A stretch of DNA of 64,000 nucleotides from Neobacillus sp. PS3-12 (GTDB taxonomy: Bacteria > Bacillota > Bacilli > Bacillales > Cytobacillaceae). The translations under genes and the position numbers were made by a program. The stretch is taken from contig NZ_CP133268.1 in NCBI RefSeq assembly GCF_030915385.1, positions 1,984,001 to 2,048,000 of the forward strand, read 5' to 3'. The notes beneath the pieces are model-generated. The model saw only the letters and a list, made by a program, of their open reading frames with translations, was not told the DNA's origin and searched no databases. This document shows positions 57,035 through 64,000 of the stretch, piece by piece (the first letter of the stretch is position 1; each line of letters starts with the position of its first letter).

Positions 57035-58573
57035 TCATGTATTTTTTCTTTTAAATTGGCTTGGCGATAATCCTTTAACTTTTTTAAACACCTTGCAAAA
57101 ATAACTATGGTCAGAATAGCCAACCATCTCACTTATTTCTGAGATCGGAATCTTATCCTTTATTAACAATTTTGATGCTTCCTCAATTCGAATCTTATTT
57201 AAATATTCGATAAACCCTTCATGCATATGGGTTGAAAAATAATTTGAAAGATAGGATGGATTAAAATGAAAATGTTTTGCCGTTTCTGTTAACGTAAGCG
57301 GCTCCGCATAATGTTCCATCATAAAATTGATTAATTTTTTCATATTAAAGTGGTCTTGAAGTTCAGGCGCAGGTGATAAATACTTTTTTACTTCTTCAAT
57401 AAAAGAATCTAGTATAGCAACTGCCTCTTGGGCTGTCGCAACTTCATCAATCGATTTGAAATACGAGTATTTAGCCGTGTCTAGCTCCCTCACATCATAC
57501 TCCGTGTTACTTAGAAGAATAATGATATTGAAAATAACTTTGCTGTAAAATGCTTTGTATTCAAAAGGATCAACCGTGTAACACTGTGAAAATTGGGCAG
57601 AACATTCTTTTAAATAGCCAAATGCGGAATCGAATTGTTTATCTTTTATCTCTTTAGTAAACAGATCAAGATGAAACGGTTCTTTAAGTGATGGAGGTTC
57701 TGGTAAATTTCCACTCATTAGGAGTGGCATCTCAGAAAGAAAAAACTGATAGTTCAGCAATTTTGATAGCTTGTCTTTATATACGTTTCCCATTTGTAAA
57801 AAGTCAGAGAATTCATCTGTCAAAGAAAATCTTATGTTAGGTTCAAGTACTAAAAATTGGGTTACAGCTTTAATTACATTCTCAATATTAACTTTTTCTA
57901 TATTTATAAGAAGAATACTCATGTTTTTATTTGGACTGCAGGAATAATAGACTCCATCTTTAACATTTTCACGAAGTTTCTCTACGATTCTTTCTTTTAC
58001 GATCGTTTGCAGATCGGTTGTTTCACTCTTACCGGAAACTCCTAGTAGGTAAAAACTCTGAAAAGGAAAAATAGTAGTTGTCTCATGTTCATTCCATGTA
58101 ACTTCGTATCCAGAAATCAAATTATTCATGATTTGTTCAATGGGAGGATGCCCATCAGAATTTTGGTTACTTGCTTTGAGAGCTGGTAATCTACTTGCTG
58201 CTTTTTTCAACCCATTTAATAGATTTTCTGCATCTAACTTTGGCTTTAAAATATAGTCAACAACGCCATTTTGAAATGAAGACCTTACGTAGTCATACTC
58301 ACTAAAACTACTTAAGATAATGATTTCAATATGGGGATAGCGTTCCTTTACAACTCTTGTTAGTTCTTCACCATCCATAATGGGCATGACGATATCGGTA
58401 ATGATAATTTGCGGATGAACAATTTCAATTAACTCAAGTGCCTCTTGACCATTAGAAGCTTCACCAGCGACAATAAAGCCCTCCTGCTCCCAATCAATGT
58501 AGTGGATAATCCCTTTCCTTATTAATTGTTCATCATCTACAATAAGAATTCGACAAAGTTCCTCCGCTTTCAA
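57035..58573 (-). CDS. YesN-type response regulator, AraC family
   Basis: About 512 residues. The TTG at 58573 has GGGAGG upstream; an ATG five codons earlier would begin inside that site. Receiver domain with the phospho-acceptor D60 in IIITDIVMPIMDG and K in LKPKLDAENLL. A long middle region leads to two C-terminal AraC helix-turn-helices (LTLTETAKHFHFNPSYLSNY; ISEISEMVGYSDHSYFCKVF). Stop 20 bases before the kinase start, so both are co-transcribed. It would activate the importer and galactosidase genes. Confidence 0.9.
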   Translation of the reverse strand: MKAEELCRILIVDDEQLIRKGIIHYIDWEQEGFIVAGEASNGQEALELIEIVHPQIIITDIVMPIMDGEELTRVVKERYPHIEIIILSSFSEYDYVRSSFQNGVVDYILKPKLDAENLLNGLKKAASRLPALKASNQNSDGHPPIEQIMNNLISGYEVTWNEHETTTIFPFQSFYLLGVSGKSETTDLQTIVKERIVEKLRENVKDGVYYSCSPNKNMSILLINIEKVNIENVIKAVTQFLVLEPNIRFSLTDEFSDFLQMGNVYKDKLSKLLNYQFFLSEMPLLMSGNLPEPPSLKEPFHLDLFTKEIKDKQFDSAFGYLKECSAQFSQCYTVDPFEYKAFYSKVIFNIIILLSNTEYDVRELDTAKYSYFKSIDEVATAQEAVAILDSFIEEVKKYLSPAPELQDHFNMKKLINFMMEHYAEPLTLTETAKHFHFNPSYLSNYFSTHMHEGFIEYLNKIRIEEASKLLIKDKIPISEISEMVGYSDHSYFCKVFKKVKGLSPSQFKRKNT

Positions 58574-58703
58574 AAAAATTCCTCCCATGCCGCATACAGA
58601 ATATATACTATAATAATATATAATTTTGCATCCAATCTGAATACATATCTATGATTTCCCAAGATTCAACAATACTTCATAATGGATTTTCCTTGCTTTG
58701 ACT

Positions 58704-58826
58704 TGTCCGAAGTTAGCTCGACTTTGGACAAGAGCCCGCTGTTTTAGCTTTGCATTGTCCGAAGTTACCTCGACTTCGGACACGGCCATGCTTTTTTAGC
58801 TTTGACTTGTCCGAAGTTGAAGTCCG
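58704..58826. repeat. 52-bp-period palindromic array E (TCCGAAG family)
   Basis: TGTCCGAAG begins at 58704, 58756 and 58808, exactly 52 bp apart, each with a CTTcGGACA-like partner arm in between. It is in the gap upstream of the response-regulator gene and before the permease terminator. Confidence 0.9.
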
Positions 58827-58844
58827 CCTGCTCTATCACAAAAA

Positions 58845-58892
58845 AGTGCCAGGCACCGCAAAAAGACACGTCTTTTTGTGATGCCTGGCACT
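58845..58892 (-). terminator. Terminator of the amino-acid permease gene
   Basis: AGTGCCAGGCA and TGCCTGGCACT form a stem; inside, AAAAAGAC/GTCTTTTT makes a second. T-run follows on the minus strand. Its outer stem resembles that of the brnQ terminator. Confidence 0.85.
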
Positions 58893-58910
58893 CAATTTTT
58901 TCAAAAAGTC

Positions 58911-60293
58911 TTAAGAAACCTGCTCGTTTTTGATTGCTCCCGTTTCACGCTTTCCAATACCAAAGGCGTAATAACTGATCGAAACCAAGGCCAGAAAAAT
59001 AATCCCAACAACAAGCGATACACGTGTATCTTGATTGAACCACATAGCGATTAATACTAGAACCAGGAATGCGATGGTCAGATAGTTTGAAACAGGGGCA
59101 AAAGGCATTTTGAATGGATGCTTGTCCATTTGGTCACCTTTCACTTTTCTGAATTGAATTTGGCTGATCAGAATCACAAACCACGGAATCATTCCCGGAA
59201 GTACACTAGCACTATAGACATAGACAAATAAATTTTTTGGTGCAATGAAACTTAAAATAATGCCAACTACCAAACCAACTAATACACCAATCGTACTGAA
59301 AAGGGGTACCCCATTTGAAGATAATTTCGTAAAGATTTTTGGTGCTTGCCCATTTACACCCAATGTGTAAAGCATCCGGCCTGCACTGTAAATCCCGCTG
59401 TTACATCCTGACATGGCTGAAGTGATAACAACAAAGTTAATAATTCCCGCTGCTGCTGTAATTCCAAATTTTGCGAATGTGGCAACGAACGGACTACCAA
59501 TGGAATGCAGCTGGTTCCATGGATAAACGGTCACAATCACAAAGATTGCTCCGATGTAAAAAATTAAAATCCGCCAAATAATGCTTTGAGTTGCTTTTGT
59601 TAATGTTTTTTGCGGATCCTTTGCTTCTCCCGCTGTAATCCCAATTAATTCGACACCTTGATAGGCCCCAATAACAAGTGATAAGGCAAAAAAGAATCCT
59701 GACCAGCCGCCTGTAAAGAAGCCGCCATGTTTCCACAGGTTTGAAAGCCCTGTTGGGATGCCTCCATTACCTATTCCGAAGAAAATGAGCCCAAATCCGG
59801 CCACGATCATCACTAAAATCGTGACGACTTTTATCAACGAAAACCAAAACTCAAATTCACCAAATGATTTAACCGAAATTAAGTTGGCTGCCCCAAGAAT
59901 CACAAAAGCAACTACCCCCGGAATCCAAGCCGGGAGATGCGGGAACCAATACTGCATGTAGGCCCCAACGGCAATAATTTCGGACATTCCAACGATCACC
60001 CATTGAAACCAGTTGCTCCACGCCGTTAAATACCCTGCTAACGGATGGATATACTTATAGCCGAATGTTGCAAATGAGCCTGTGCTTGGCTCCATATATA
60101 ACATTTCTCCCATTGCCCGCATAATAAAAAAGATAAAAATCCCTGCAAGGATATAGGCAAGCAATACAGACGGACCCGTCCATTGAATCGTACTTGCTGA
60201 ACCCATAAATAATCCGACACCAATAGTGCCGCCCAACGCAATCATCTGAATATGACGCGATTTCAAGCCTCTCTTTAACTCTTCCTTTTCCAC
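58911..60293 (-). CDS. APC family amino-acid permease
   Basis: 460 residues, twelve helices. The opening [30 protein letters not shown] is the classical amino-acid permease (AAT) signature and [20 protein letters not shown] is the consensus loop between helices 6 and 7. Related to B. subtilis YtnA/AapA/RocE-type permeases; substrate (for example D-/L-alanine, proline or gamma-aminobutyrate) cannot be deduced. The GTG start has GGGGAG upstream. Monocistronic. Confidence 0.9.
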   Translation of the reverse strand: MEKEELKRGLKSRHIQMIALGGTIGVGLFMGSASTIQWTGPSVLLAYILAGIFIFFIMRAMGEMLYMEPSTGSFATFGYKYIHPLAGYLTAWSNWFQWVIVGMSEIIAVGAYMQYWFPHLPAWIPGVVAFVILGAANLISVKSFGEFEFWFSLIKVVTILVMIVAGFGLIFFGIGNGGIPTGLSNLWKHGGFFTGGWSGFFFALSLVIGAYQGVELIGITAGEAKDPQKTLTKATQSIIWRILIFYIGAIFVIVTVYPWNQLHSIGSPFVATFAKFGITAAAGIINFVVITSAMSGCNSGIYSAGRMLYTLGVNGQAPKIFTKLSSNGVPLFSTIGVLVGLVVGIILSFIAPKNLFVYVYSASVLPGMIPWFVILISQIQFRKVKGDQMDKHPFKMPFAPVSNYLTIAFLVLVLIAMWFNQDTRVSLVVGIIFLALVSISYYAFGIGKRETGAIKNEQVS

Positions 60294-60582
60294 TTTGCTC
60301 CCCTACTCTCTCTAATGTTGGTTTTCTACCTGTCTGAATTATTATTCAATTATAATATCACTCTCCAAAAAAGACAATTGTATTTTTCAGGAAAACACTT
60401 ATTTATCTAGATTTTTTAAATTAAAAACTTAAGAATATTTGTTTTTTTAAAAAATTTTAAAATAATTTTGATAGCTCAATTTTTTACTAATAACTAATTA
60501 AGGGGCAGTTTTTGGTTAAAAAAATAACACCCTACAAAAGGTGTTGGGTGAAATAATATGAAGACGCCACTATGTTAGGTTT

Positions 60583-61030
60583 TCATATCCCTTGTGAGTC
60601 TTTTAGAAAAGCAGTTAAATAGTCAACATTTGTTATTTTTTATTGCATTCGCTGCTGTCGGCGCAAATTAGATTGCCGATTGCTTTGTAATAATCCGCTT
60701 TTTTGGTTTTTTCGCTTTTGTTACCGTGGAAAAATAGGCCACCTCTCCAAAACTATTACAGAAGGAACAAAGGTTTTTTTTACTTGTCGGTGTAAATTCA
60801 CATTCAATACCGACCATTTTTCCATCCAGCTCGTATACAATAAATTTTTTATTCGACCTGAGGTCGTTCCAGCTTAAATAGGTCAGTCGGCTGTGGTCTA
60901 TATTTTCTAGATCAGGCAGCTTTAATTTTTTCTGTTTCGGAAACATTTTTTTCAGTTGCTGATCGGTGATTTTTGGAAAATCCTGCAAAGCCCCCAGCGT
61001 AAAATACTGTTTGATTGAATCGTTTTTCAA
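60583..61030 (-). pseudogene. FBP-type treble-clef zinc-finger protein (FusB C-terminal-domain family), two frameshifts
   Basis: The first frame (from TTG at 61030) reads LSWNDLRSNKKFIVYELDGK and has CSFC, resembling the C-terminal EF-G-binding domain of FusB/FusC. It then runs out after KKRIITKQSAI. Adding one base to the six-base run at 60699-60704 gives YYKAIGNLICADSSECNKK with the second cysteine pair, and one more at 60636-60641 gives ITNVDYLTAFLKDSQGI and a stop at 60583. The restored protein is about 149 residues with a complete CxxC...CxxxxxC site. It may bind ribosomal or translation factors; either a decayed gene or base-call errors. Confidence 0.75.
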
Positions 61031-61093
61031 AATAAGTGCCTCTATTTATGATACGGTTCACCGTAACACAACTAAGTGAGGCTTTTCGAATTT

Positions 61094-61438
61094 CTACACG
61101 ATCGGTTTATCGAAAATGAATACGGATACCGCCATATCCTCTTCAATCTTTGCATCCGAAAATAAATGAAGAAGTTTGGAACCGACGAGCTCCTCCATTC
61201 CTTCAGGCACTTTCTGCTTATATATTTCCCGTATCATTTCGGTTCTGGCACTATGAATAACTTTTTTACCTTCTTGGGATTGTGCGATAAATTTTTCCGT
61301 CGGCGTTAAAATACCATACATAGTGGTGACAGCCATATTCTCCACGAAATGAGTAAAAATTCGCTCTGGTCCCTTTCCAAAAATATCTTTTCGCATTTTC
61401 CGTACAATATCATTAAAGGCTGTTTCCTTTTTCCCCAT
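61094..61438 (-). CDS. DUF2294 family protein
   Basis: 114 residues from the ATG at 61438, which has AGGAGG seven bases upstream; an earlier in-frame start six codons before lacks one. ETAFNDIVRKMRKDIFGKGP, then TTMYGILTPTEKFIAQSQEGKK and SVFIFDKPI fit DUF2294, a family sometimes linked to Na+-translocating decarboxylases. The two most conserved parts are the helical FNDI region and the loop near 60. Function unknown. Confidence 0.8.
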   Translation of the reverse strand: MGKKETAFNDIVRKMRKDIFGKGPERIFTHFVENMAVTTMYGILTPTEKFIAQSQEGKKVIHSARTEMIREIYKQKVPEGMEELVGSKLLHLFSDAKIEEDMAVSVFIFDKPIV

Positions 61439-61508
61439 GTTCTTGCCTCCTAACAATCGGATTAATTACAGCAAAGTCTGTAAAAATTTCAATGGGCAAA
61501 ATTTTGTC

Positions 61509-61536
61509 TTGTTTTTTTTGATTAGAGGAGTATAAT
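61509..61536 (+). promoter_or_regulatory. Promoter of the TRIC-channel transcription unit
   Basis: TTGTTT (61509-61514), a 16-bp spacer and a perfect TATAAT (61531-61536). Transcription would start near 61543, giving a leader of about 239 nt before the gene. Confidence 0.55.
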
Positions 61537-61572
61537 CAGGGCTGCTAGACACAATTTAGACAAATTTAATCA

Positions 61573-61708
61573 ATGGAGTACTAATAAAGCATTTTGTTAG
61601 AACTCTATTACTATTCCCAATGGAATGATTCATTAGTAGGGATTGCTAATTGATTACTCCATCACAAGAAAACATCTTATCTGATGTGGCTTTGTGATGG
61701 GGTTTTTT
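61573..61708 (+). promoter_or_regulatory. Structured leader with alternative stems and terminator, riboswitch-like
   Basis: ATGGAGTA (61573-61580) pairs with TACTCCAT (61655-61662) to close an 90-nt domain containing a hairpin ATTCC-CAAT-GGAAT (61613-61626). CCATCACAA (61659-61667) also pairs with TTGTGATGG (61692-61700), with an inner ACATC/GATGT stem, followed by GGTTTTTTG: an intrinsic terminator. The two stems share CCAT (61659-61662), so they exclude each other. The ligand and family are unknown to me. Confidence 0.6.
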
Positions 61709-61781
61709 GTTTTTACATGGCAAAAAATTATGGTGAGATTAGGAAAATAAAGCATATTTAATCAGGAGGTTTTTTACAGGA

Positions 61782-62465
61782 ATGTCTTGGACGGTCTTAC
61801 ATTTTATCGGAATTATTTCATATGCAGCAAGTGGGGCATTTGTTGCTCTTGAAGCAGAATATTCCTTTATTGGGGTATACGCTTTGGGATTAACCACATC
61901 CTTCGGGGGAGCGCTGGTTCGAAATTTGATTATTGGTGTCCCCGTTTCTGAACTATGGGAGCATTCGATCATTTTAACGGTTTTACTGACGCTGACATTC
62001 ATCGTTTTATTACCGCTAAAGTGGATTAATAAATGGCGACGGTGGAGTTTATTTTTTGATTCCATTGGACTTGCTTCCTTTGCTCTCCAAGGAGCAATAT
62101 CGGCCAAAGAGGTTTCTTCTGGTGATTTAGGTGTGATGATTTTGGCATCGATGTTTACCGGCGTTGGAGGAGGGATGATTCGTGATGTCATTGCGGCTCG
62201 AAAACCTCTTGCTTTAAAAGAAGAAATTCATGCGATTTTAACGATTTTATGTGCTATATGTATTTGGCTGGGTTGGAACACCCCGCTACAGTTGACTCTA
62301 ATTGTCCTTGTTGTTATAGCTTTACGTATGTCTGCTATTCGCTATCAGTGGAGGTTGCACCTACCCTGCAATCTTAAAAAGGATCATAAAACACAGATGC
62401 ATTTTAAAATACTCCCCCTAGGTAAGAAAACGATAGGAAAAACAATTTTTGAAAAAAGTAAATAA
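61782..62465 (+). CDS. TRIC/UPF0126 family channel (YvgT-like)
   Basis: 227 residues. Two repeats of three membrane helices: IGIISYAASGAFVALEAE with FGGALVRNLIIG, then IGLASFALQGAISAKE with FTGVGGGMIRDVIA. The GGxLVRN and GGGMIRD loops are the family signature of prokaryotic TRIC-type cation channels. Members are often preceded by glycine riboswitches in other bacteria, but this leader does not show that motif. AGGAGG lies twelve bases before the ATG. C-terminal tail is basic and not conserved. Confidence 0.88.
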   Translation: MSWTVLHFIGIISYAASGAFVALEAEYSFIGVYALGLTTSFGGALVRNLIIGVPVSELWEHSIILTVLLTLTFIVLLPLKWINKWRRWSLFFDSIGLASFALQGAISAKEVSSGDLGVMILASMFTGVGGGMIRDVIAARKPLALKEEIHAILTILCAICIWLGWNTPLQLTLIVLVVIALRMSAIRYQWRLHLPCNLKKDHKTQMHFKILPLGKKTIGKTIFEKSK

Positions 62466-62596
62466 AGGTTTAGCAGCACCATCCTTTAAACGGTCAACTT
62501 TCTACTTACTACAACCCAGTTCTGTTTCAAACTCCGCCTTGTTTCTCGTAGAAAAAGTGGAAAGCCATATGTATGTTACATATGGAGGGATGCAAA

Positions 62597-62983
62597 ATGA
62601 ACCGATGCAAAGTTTGCCGCAAAAAGCCAAAATTAGAGCGACGGGTGAATTGCGAAGGGATTGTGTTTTGTTCAGACGAATGCTACGAGAACTACGAGCA
62701 TTCGCTATACGATGATAGTCATCCATATATTGATGATTATGATGCTGTTCGTTTTGAATACATGGAATGGATGAGGAGTTACGAAGCGGATCTATACAAA
62801 TATGGTCCTTCCAAAAAAGAAGACTTAGTAGAAGGTATCGAGAGCGTAATTGAAGAATTTTCTGATTATATCCGATTAGAGGGAAGCGACGGGGTGTTTT
62901 CAAAAGAAATCTACCATTACTTATTGGCTCTTGAGGAATTAATAGATATCATCAATAATTGGGAACCATCGAAAAGTTTTTAA
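62597..62983 (+). CDS. Small cysteine-rich protein with zinc-ribbon-like N-terminus
   Basis: 129 residues from the ATG at 62597, which has GGAGG eight bases upstream; the frame is open earlier but lacks a ribosome site there. CKVCRKKP and VFCSDECYENYEHS give two cysteine pairs (CxxC near 4-7, CxxxC near 24-28), a likely zinc site like those of MYND/HypA-type ribbons. The remainder is acidic and helical (EDLVEGIESVIEEFSDYIRL). I do not recognise the family. Confidence 0.75.
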   Translation: MNRCKVCRKKPKLERRVNCEGIVFCSDECYENYEHSLYDDSHPYIDDYDAVRFEYMEWMRSYEADLYKYGPSKKEDLVEGIESVIEEFSDYIRLEGSDGVFSKEIYHYLLALEELIDIINNWEPSKSF

Positions 62984-63037
62984 TCACTTTTCTCGTCCAA
63001 AATATGGCCCAAGTATTCTCCTAGCATTTAGAAAAAT

Positions 63038-63065
63038 GTGCCTAATTGTTCTCACAATTAGGCAC
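63038..63065 (-). terminator. Terminator of the ACT-like gene
   Basis: GTGCCTAATTGT and ACAATTAGGCAC form a perfect 12-bp stem around TCTC; ATTTTTC follows on the minus strand. Confidence 0.9.
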
Positions 63066-63073
63066 TTAGGTTC

Positions 63074-63520
63074 TTAACGAATAATGTTATCTTGCTTTAA
63101 TAATTTAAGAGCTGTTTGGTTATTGGAGACATTCAGGATGATGGAATTCGCACCACTGTAAGCAGCGAACACTACCACGTGATGGTATAATGCTTGTAAA
63201 ATACGGCTTAAGACTCCTGGGGCAGGTGTTACAATAATTTGAATGACTTCCTCCTGATGGTATCTTACGCCTGCAGAACGAAGAGCATCCCGAGCTACCG
63301 AGTTAGCACGGGAACTATTCGAACTGAGAGGGCCGACAACCATTCGGACAAAGTTAACGTTACCCATGTCCAACTTATTTATTGTAAAGGCAATAATCGT
63401 TACTCCCTGAGCTGCGATATTTCTTAGAATCGTGTTGAGAGTTCCATCATTGGCATAAAAAGAAAACTCCTGTCTTAACGTGGCAGTAGTGGAATTAGGT
63501 TGGTTAGTTTTGTTGCTCAT
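63074..63520 (-). CDS. Small protein with tandem ACT-like halves
   Basis: 148 residues from the ATG at 63520, with AAGGAA nine bases upstream. Two repeats look ACT-like: LRQEFSFYANDGTLNTILRN...VNFVRMVVG and IQIIVTPAPGVLSRILQALY...NSIILNVSNN. ACT halves usually bind small ligands such as amino acids. I recall similar proteins in spore-forming Bacillus but cannot name the family. It has a strong terminator; no sporulation sigma promoter was recognised. Confidence 0.65.
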   Translation of the reverse strand: MSNKTNQPNSTTATLRQEFSFYANDGTLNTILRNIAAQGVTIIAFTINKLDMGNVNFVRMVVGPLSSNSSRANSVARDALRSAGVRYHQEEVIQIIVTPAPGVLSRILQALYHHVVVFAAYSGANSIILNVSNNQTALKLLKQDNIIR

Positions 63521-63809
63521 CGATTTCACTTCCTTTCTATCGGACTATAATAGTTTATTCGGGTAATCCTTAAGAGGACACGCTAATTTGTCCATCATTT
63601 AGTATTTAATTTTAAAAAAATCCGTTGGCACAACAACTAAACTATTAAGAAGAACCGATAAACGAGAAAGGTTGAAATACGGCCTATTGTTTTTCTTTAT
63701 ATTCGTTAATTCGATCAATTGTTTTTTCACTTTAATTTTATGCTTTGTAACTTGGATATTTTTCAAATCACAGGAATAATACGTTCTACTATTTAGTTCG
63801 AATAGAGAT
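63521..63809. other. Gap without a convincing gene
   Basis: Apart from the ribosome site of the previous gene, only one A/T-rich frame (minus strand 63599-63835) is open. It has no ribosome site. A TTGGAT-N17-AATAAT pair near 63752-63780 points to the orphan terminator at 63810, but is weak. Confidence 0.4.
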
Positions 63810-63843
63810 AATAGGCATCTTCCAAACGGAAGCACCTATTTTT
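63810..63843 (+). terminator. Orphan plus-strand terminator
   Basis: AATAGG and CCTATT enclose CTTCC/GGAAG, then TTTTT. No plus-strand gene precedes it. Confidence 0.5.
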
Positions 63844-63869
63844 GATGTATTCGGTGTTTGTTCAAAAAA

Positions 63870-63896
63870 ATAGAGCCAGGAGAACCCTAGCTCTAT
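63870..63896 (-). terminator. Terminator of the right-edge gene
   Basis: ATAGAGC and GCTCTAT form a 7-bp stem followed by TTTTTTT on the minus strand, 35 bases past the stop codon at 63932. Confidence 0.85.
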
Positions 63897-63931
63897 TCCA
63901 ATTCCAAACTAAATAAATCACAGCACTTATT

Positions 63932-64000
63932 TCATTCTTCAACAAATTTATTCGTTAATTTCCCAAGTTTCTCTATCTCCACTGTCACTACATCACCAGG
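63932..64000 (-). CDS. C-terminal end of a fumarylacetoacetate hydrolase family protein (partial)
   Basis: The visible 22 residues PGDVVTVEIEKLGKLTNKFV followed by EE and a stop match the conserved end of FAH-family hydrolases and decarboxylases (PGDVVxVEIEGIGxLxN). The catalytic metal-binding part lies beyond the window. Which member of the family (for example 2-keto-4-pentenoate hydratase or acylpyruvase type) cannot be decided. Confidence 0.75.
   Translation of the reverse strand, partial: PGDVVTVEIEKLGKLTNKFVEE

Noticed and set aside
61543..61781. Leader of the TRIC gene as a T-box or glycine riboswitch
   Set aside because: The T-box sequence TGGNACCGCG and the glycine aptamer cores are absent by eye.
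63599..63835. A 78-codon minus-strand frame near the right end
   Set aside because: Very A/T-rich with no ribosome site; the overlapping terminator points the other way.

Overview
This window reads as chromosomal DNA of a low-GC, endospore-forming Bacillaceae (Bacillus/Neobacillus type). The grounds are strong AGGAGG ribosome sites with frequent TTG/GTG starts, an S-box SAM riboswitch, cre-like and FNR-like boxes, an adeR-ald pair, a ComK-family regulator, a HelD helicase and many intrinsic terminators. No rRNA, tRNA, prophage, complete insertion sequence or CRISPR array was seen. Genes are cut at both edges: a MetE-like methyltransferase on the left and the last 22 codons of a fumarylacetoacetate-hydrolase-like gene on the right.

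Layout. 1-6 kb: S-box-controlled MetE-like gene, a membrane J-domain protein, a lone tagaturonate reductase, an 81-bp tandem array, adeR (frameshifted) and ald. 6-12.4 kb: formate/nitrite channel, two DoxX proteins, and a MarR (MhqR-like)-doxX-pirin-wrbA cluster with three matching palindromic operators, then a racemase-like/acetyltransferase pair. 13.4-22 kb: an uncharacterised sugar or sugar-derivative island with a complete PotABCD-style importer, two Gfo/Idh/MocA dehydrogenases, a TIM-barrel isomerase/epimerase and an AraC regulator. 22-32.5 kb: mixed genes, including a hydrolase, comK, helD, a MEDS-PAS histidine kinase and a rhodanese. 32.6-42.3 kb: nucleoside catabolism (pdp-deoC-cdd-nupC-amiS/ureI-deoB and pbuE-like-deoD) with a TrmB-type regulator. 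42.4-46.5 kb: BrnQ and a LysR/YedE/TusA sulfur or selenium uptake trio. 46.5-58.6 kb: a galactoside locus with a YesMN-type two-component system, a MalEFG-type importer, beta-galactosidase and alpha-galactosidase. 58.9-64 kb: amino-acid permease, FBP zinc-finger gene (frameshifted), DUF2294 gene, a TRIC-type channel behind a long structured leader, and small genes.

Three things stand out. First, five intergenic arrays of unrelated sequence share one architecture: palindromic units spaced almost exactly 52 bp, about five helical turns. Second, the TRIC-channel gene has a leader with mutually exclusive stems and an intrinsic terminator that I cannot match to a known riboswitch. Third, an orphan sigma-A promoter and terminator frame a candidate small RNA near 28.4 kb.

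A quality warning: five genes (adeR, a four-helix membrane protein, the AraC regulator, cdd and the FBP zinc-finger gene, the last twice) are broken by apparent one-base losses in homopolymers. Restoring one base gives the normal family sequence each time, so sequencing or assembly error is at least as likely as real gene decay.
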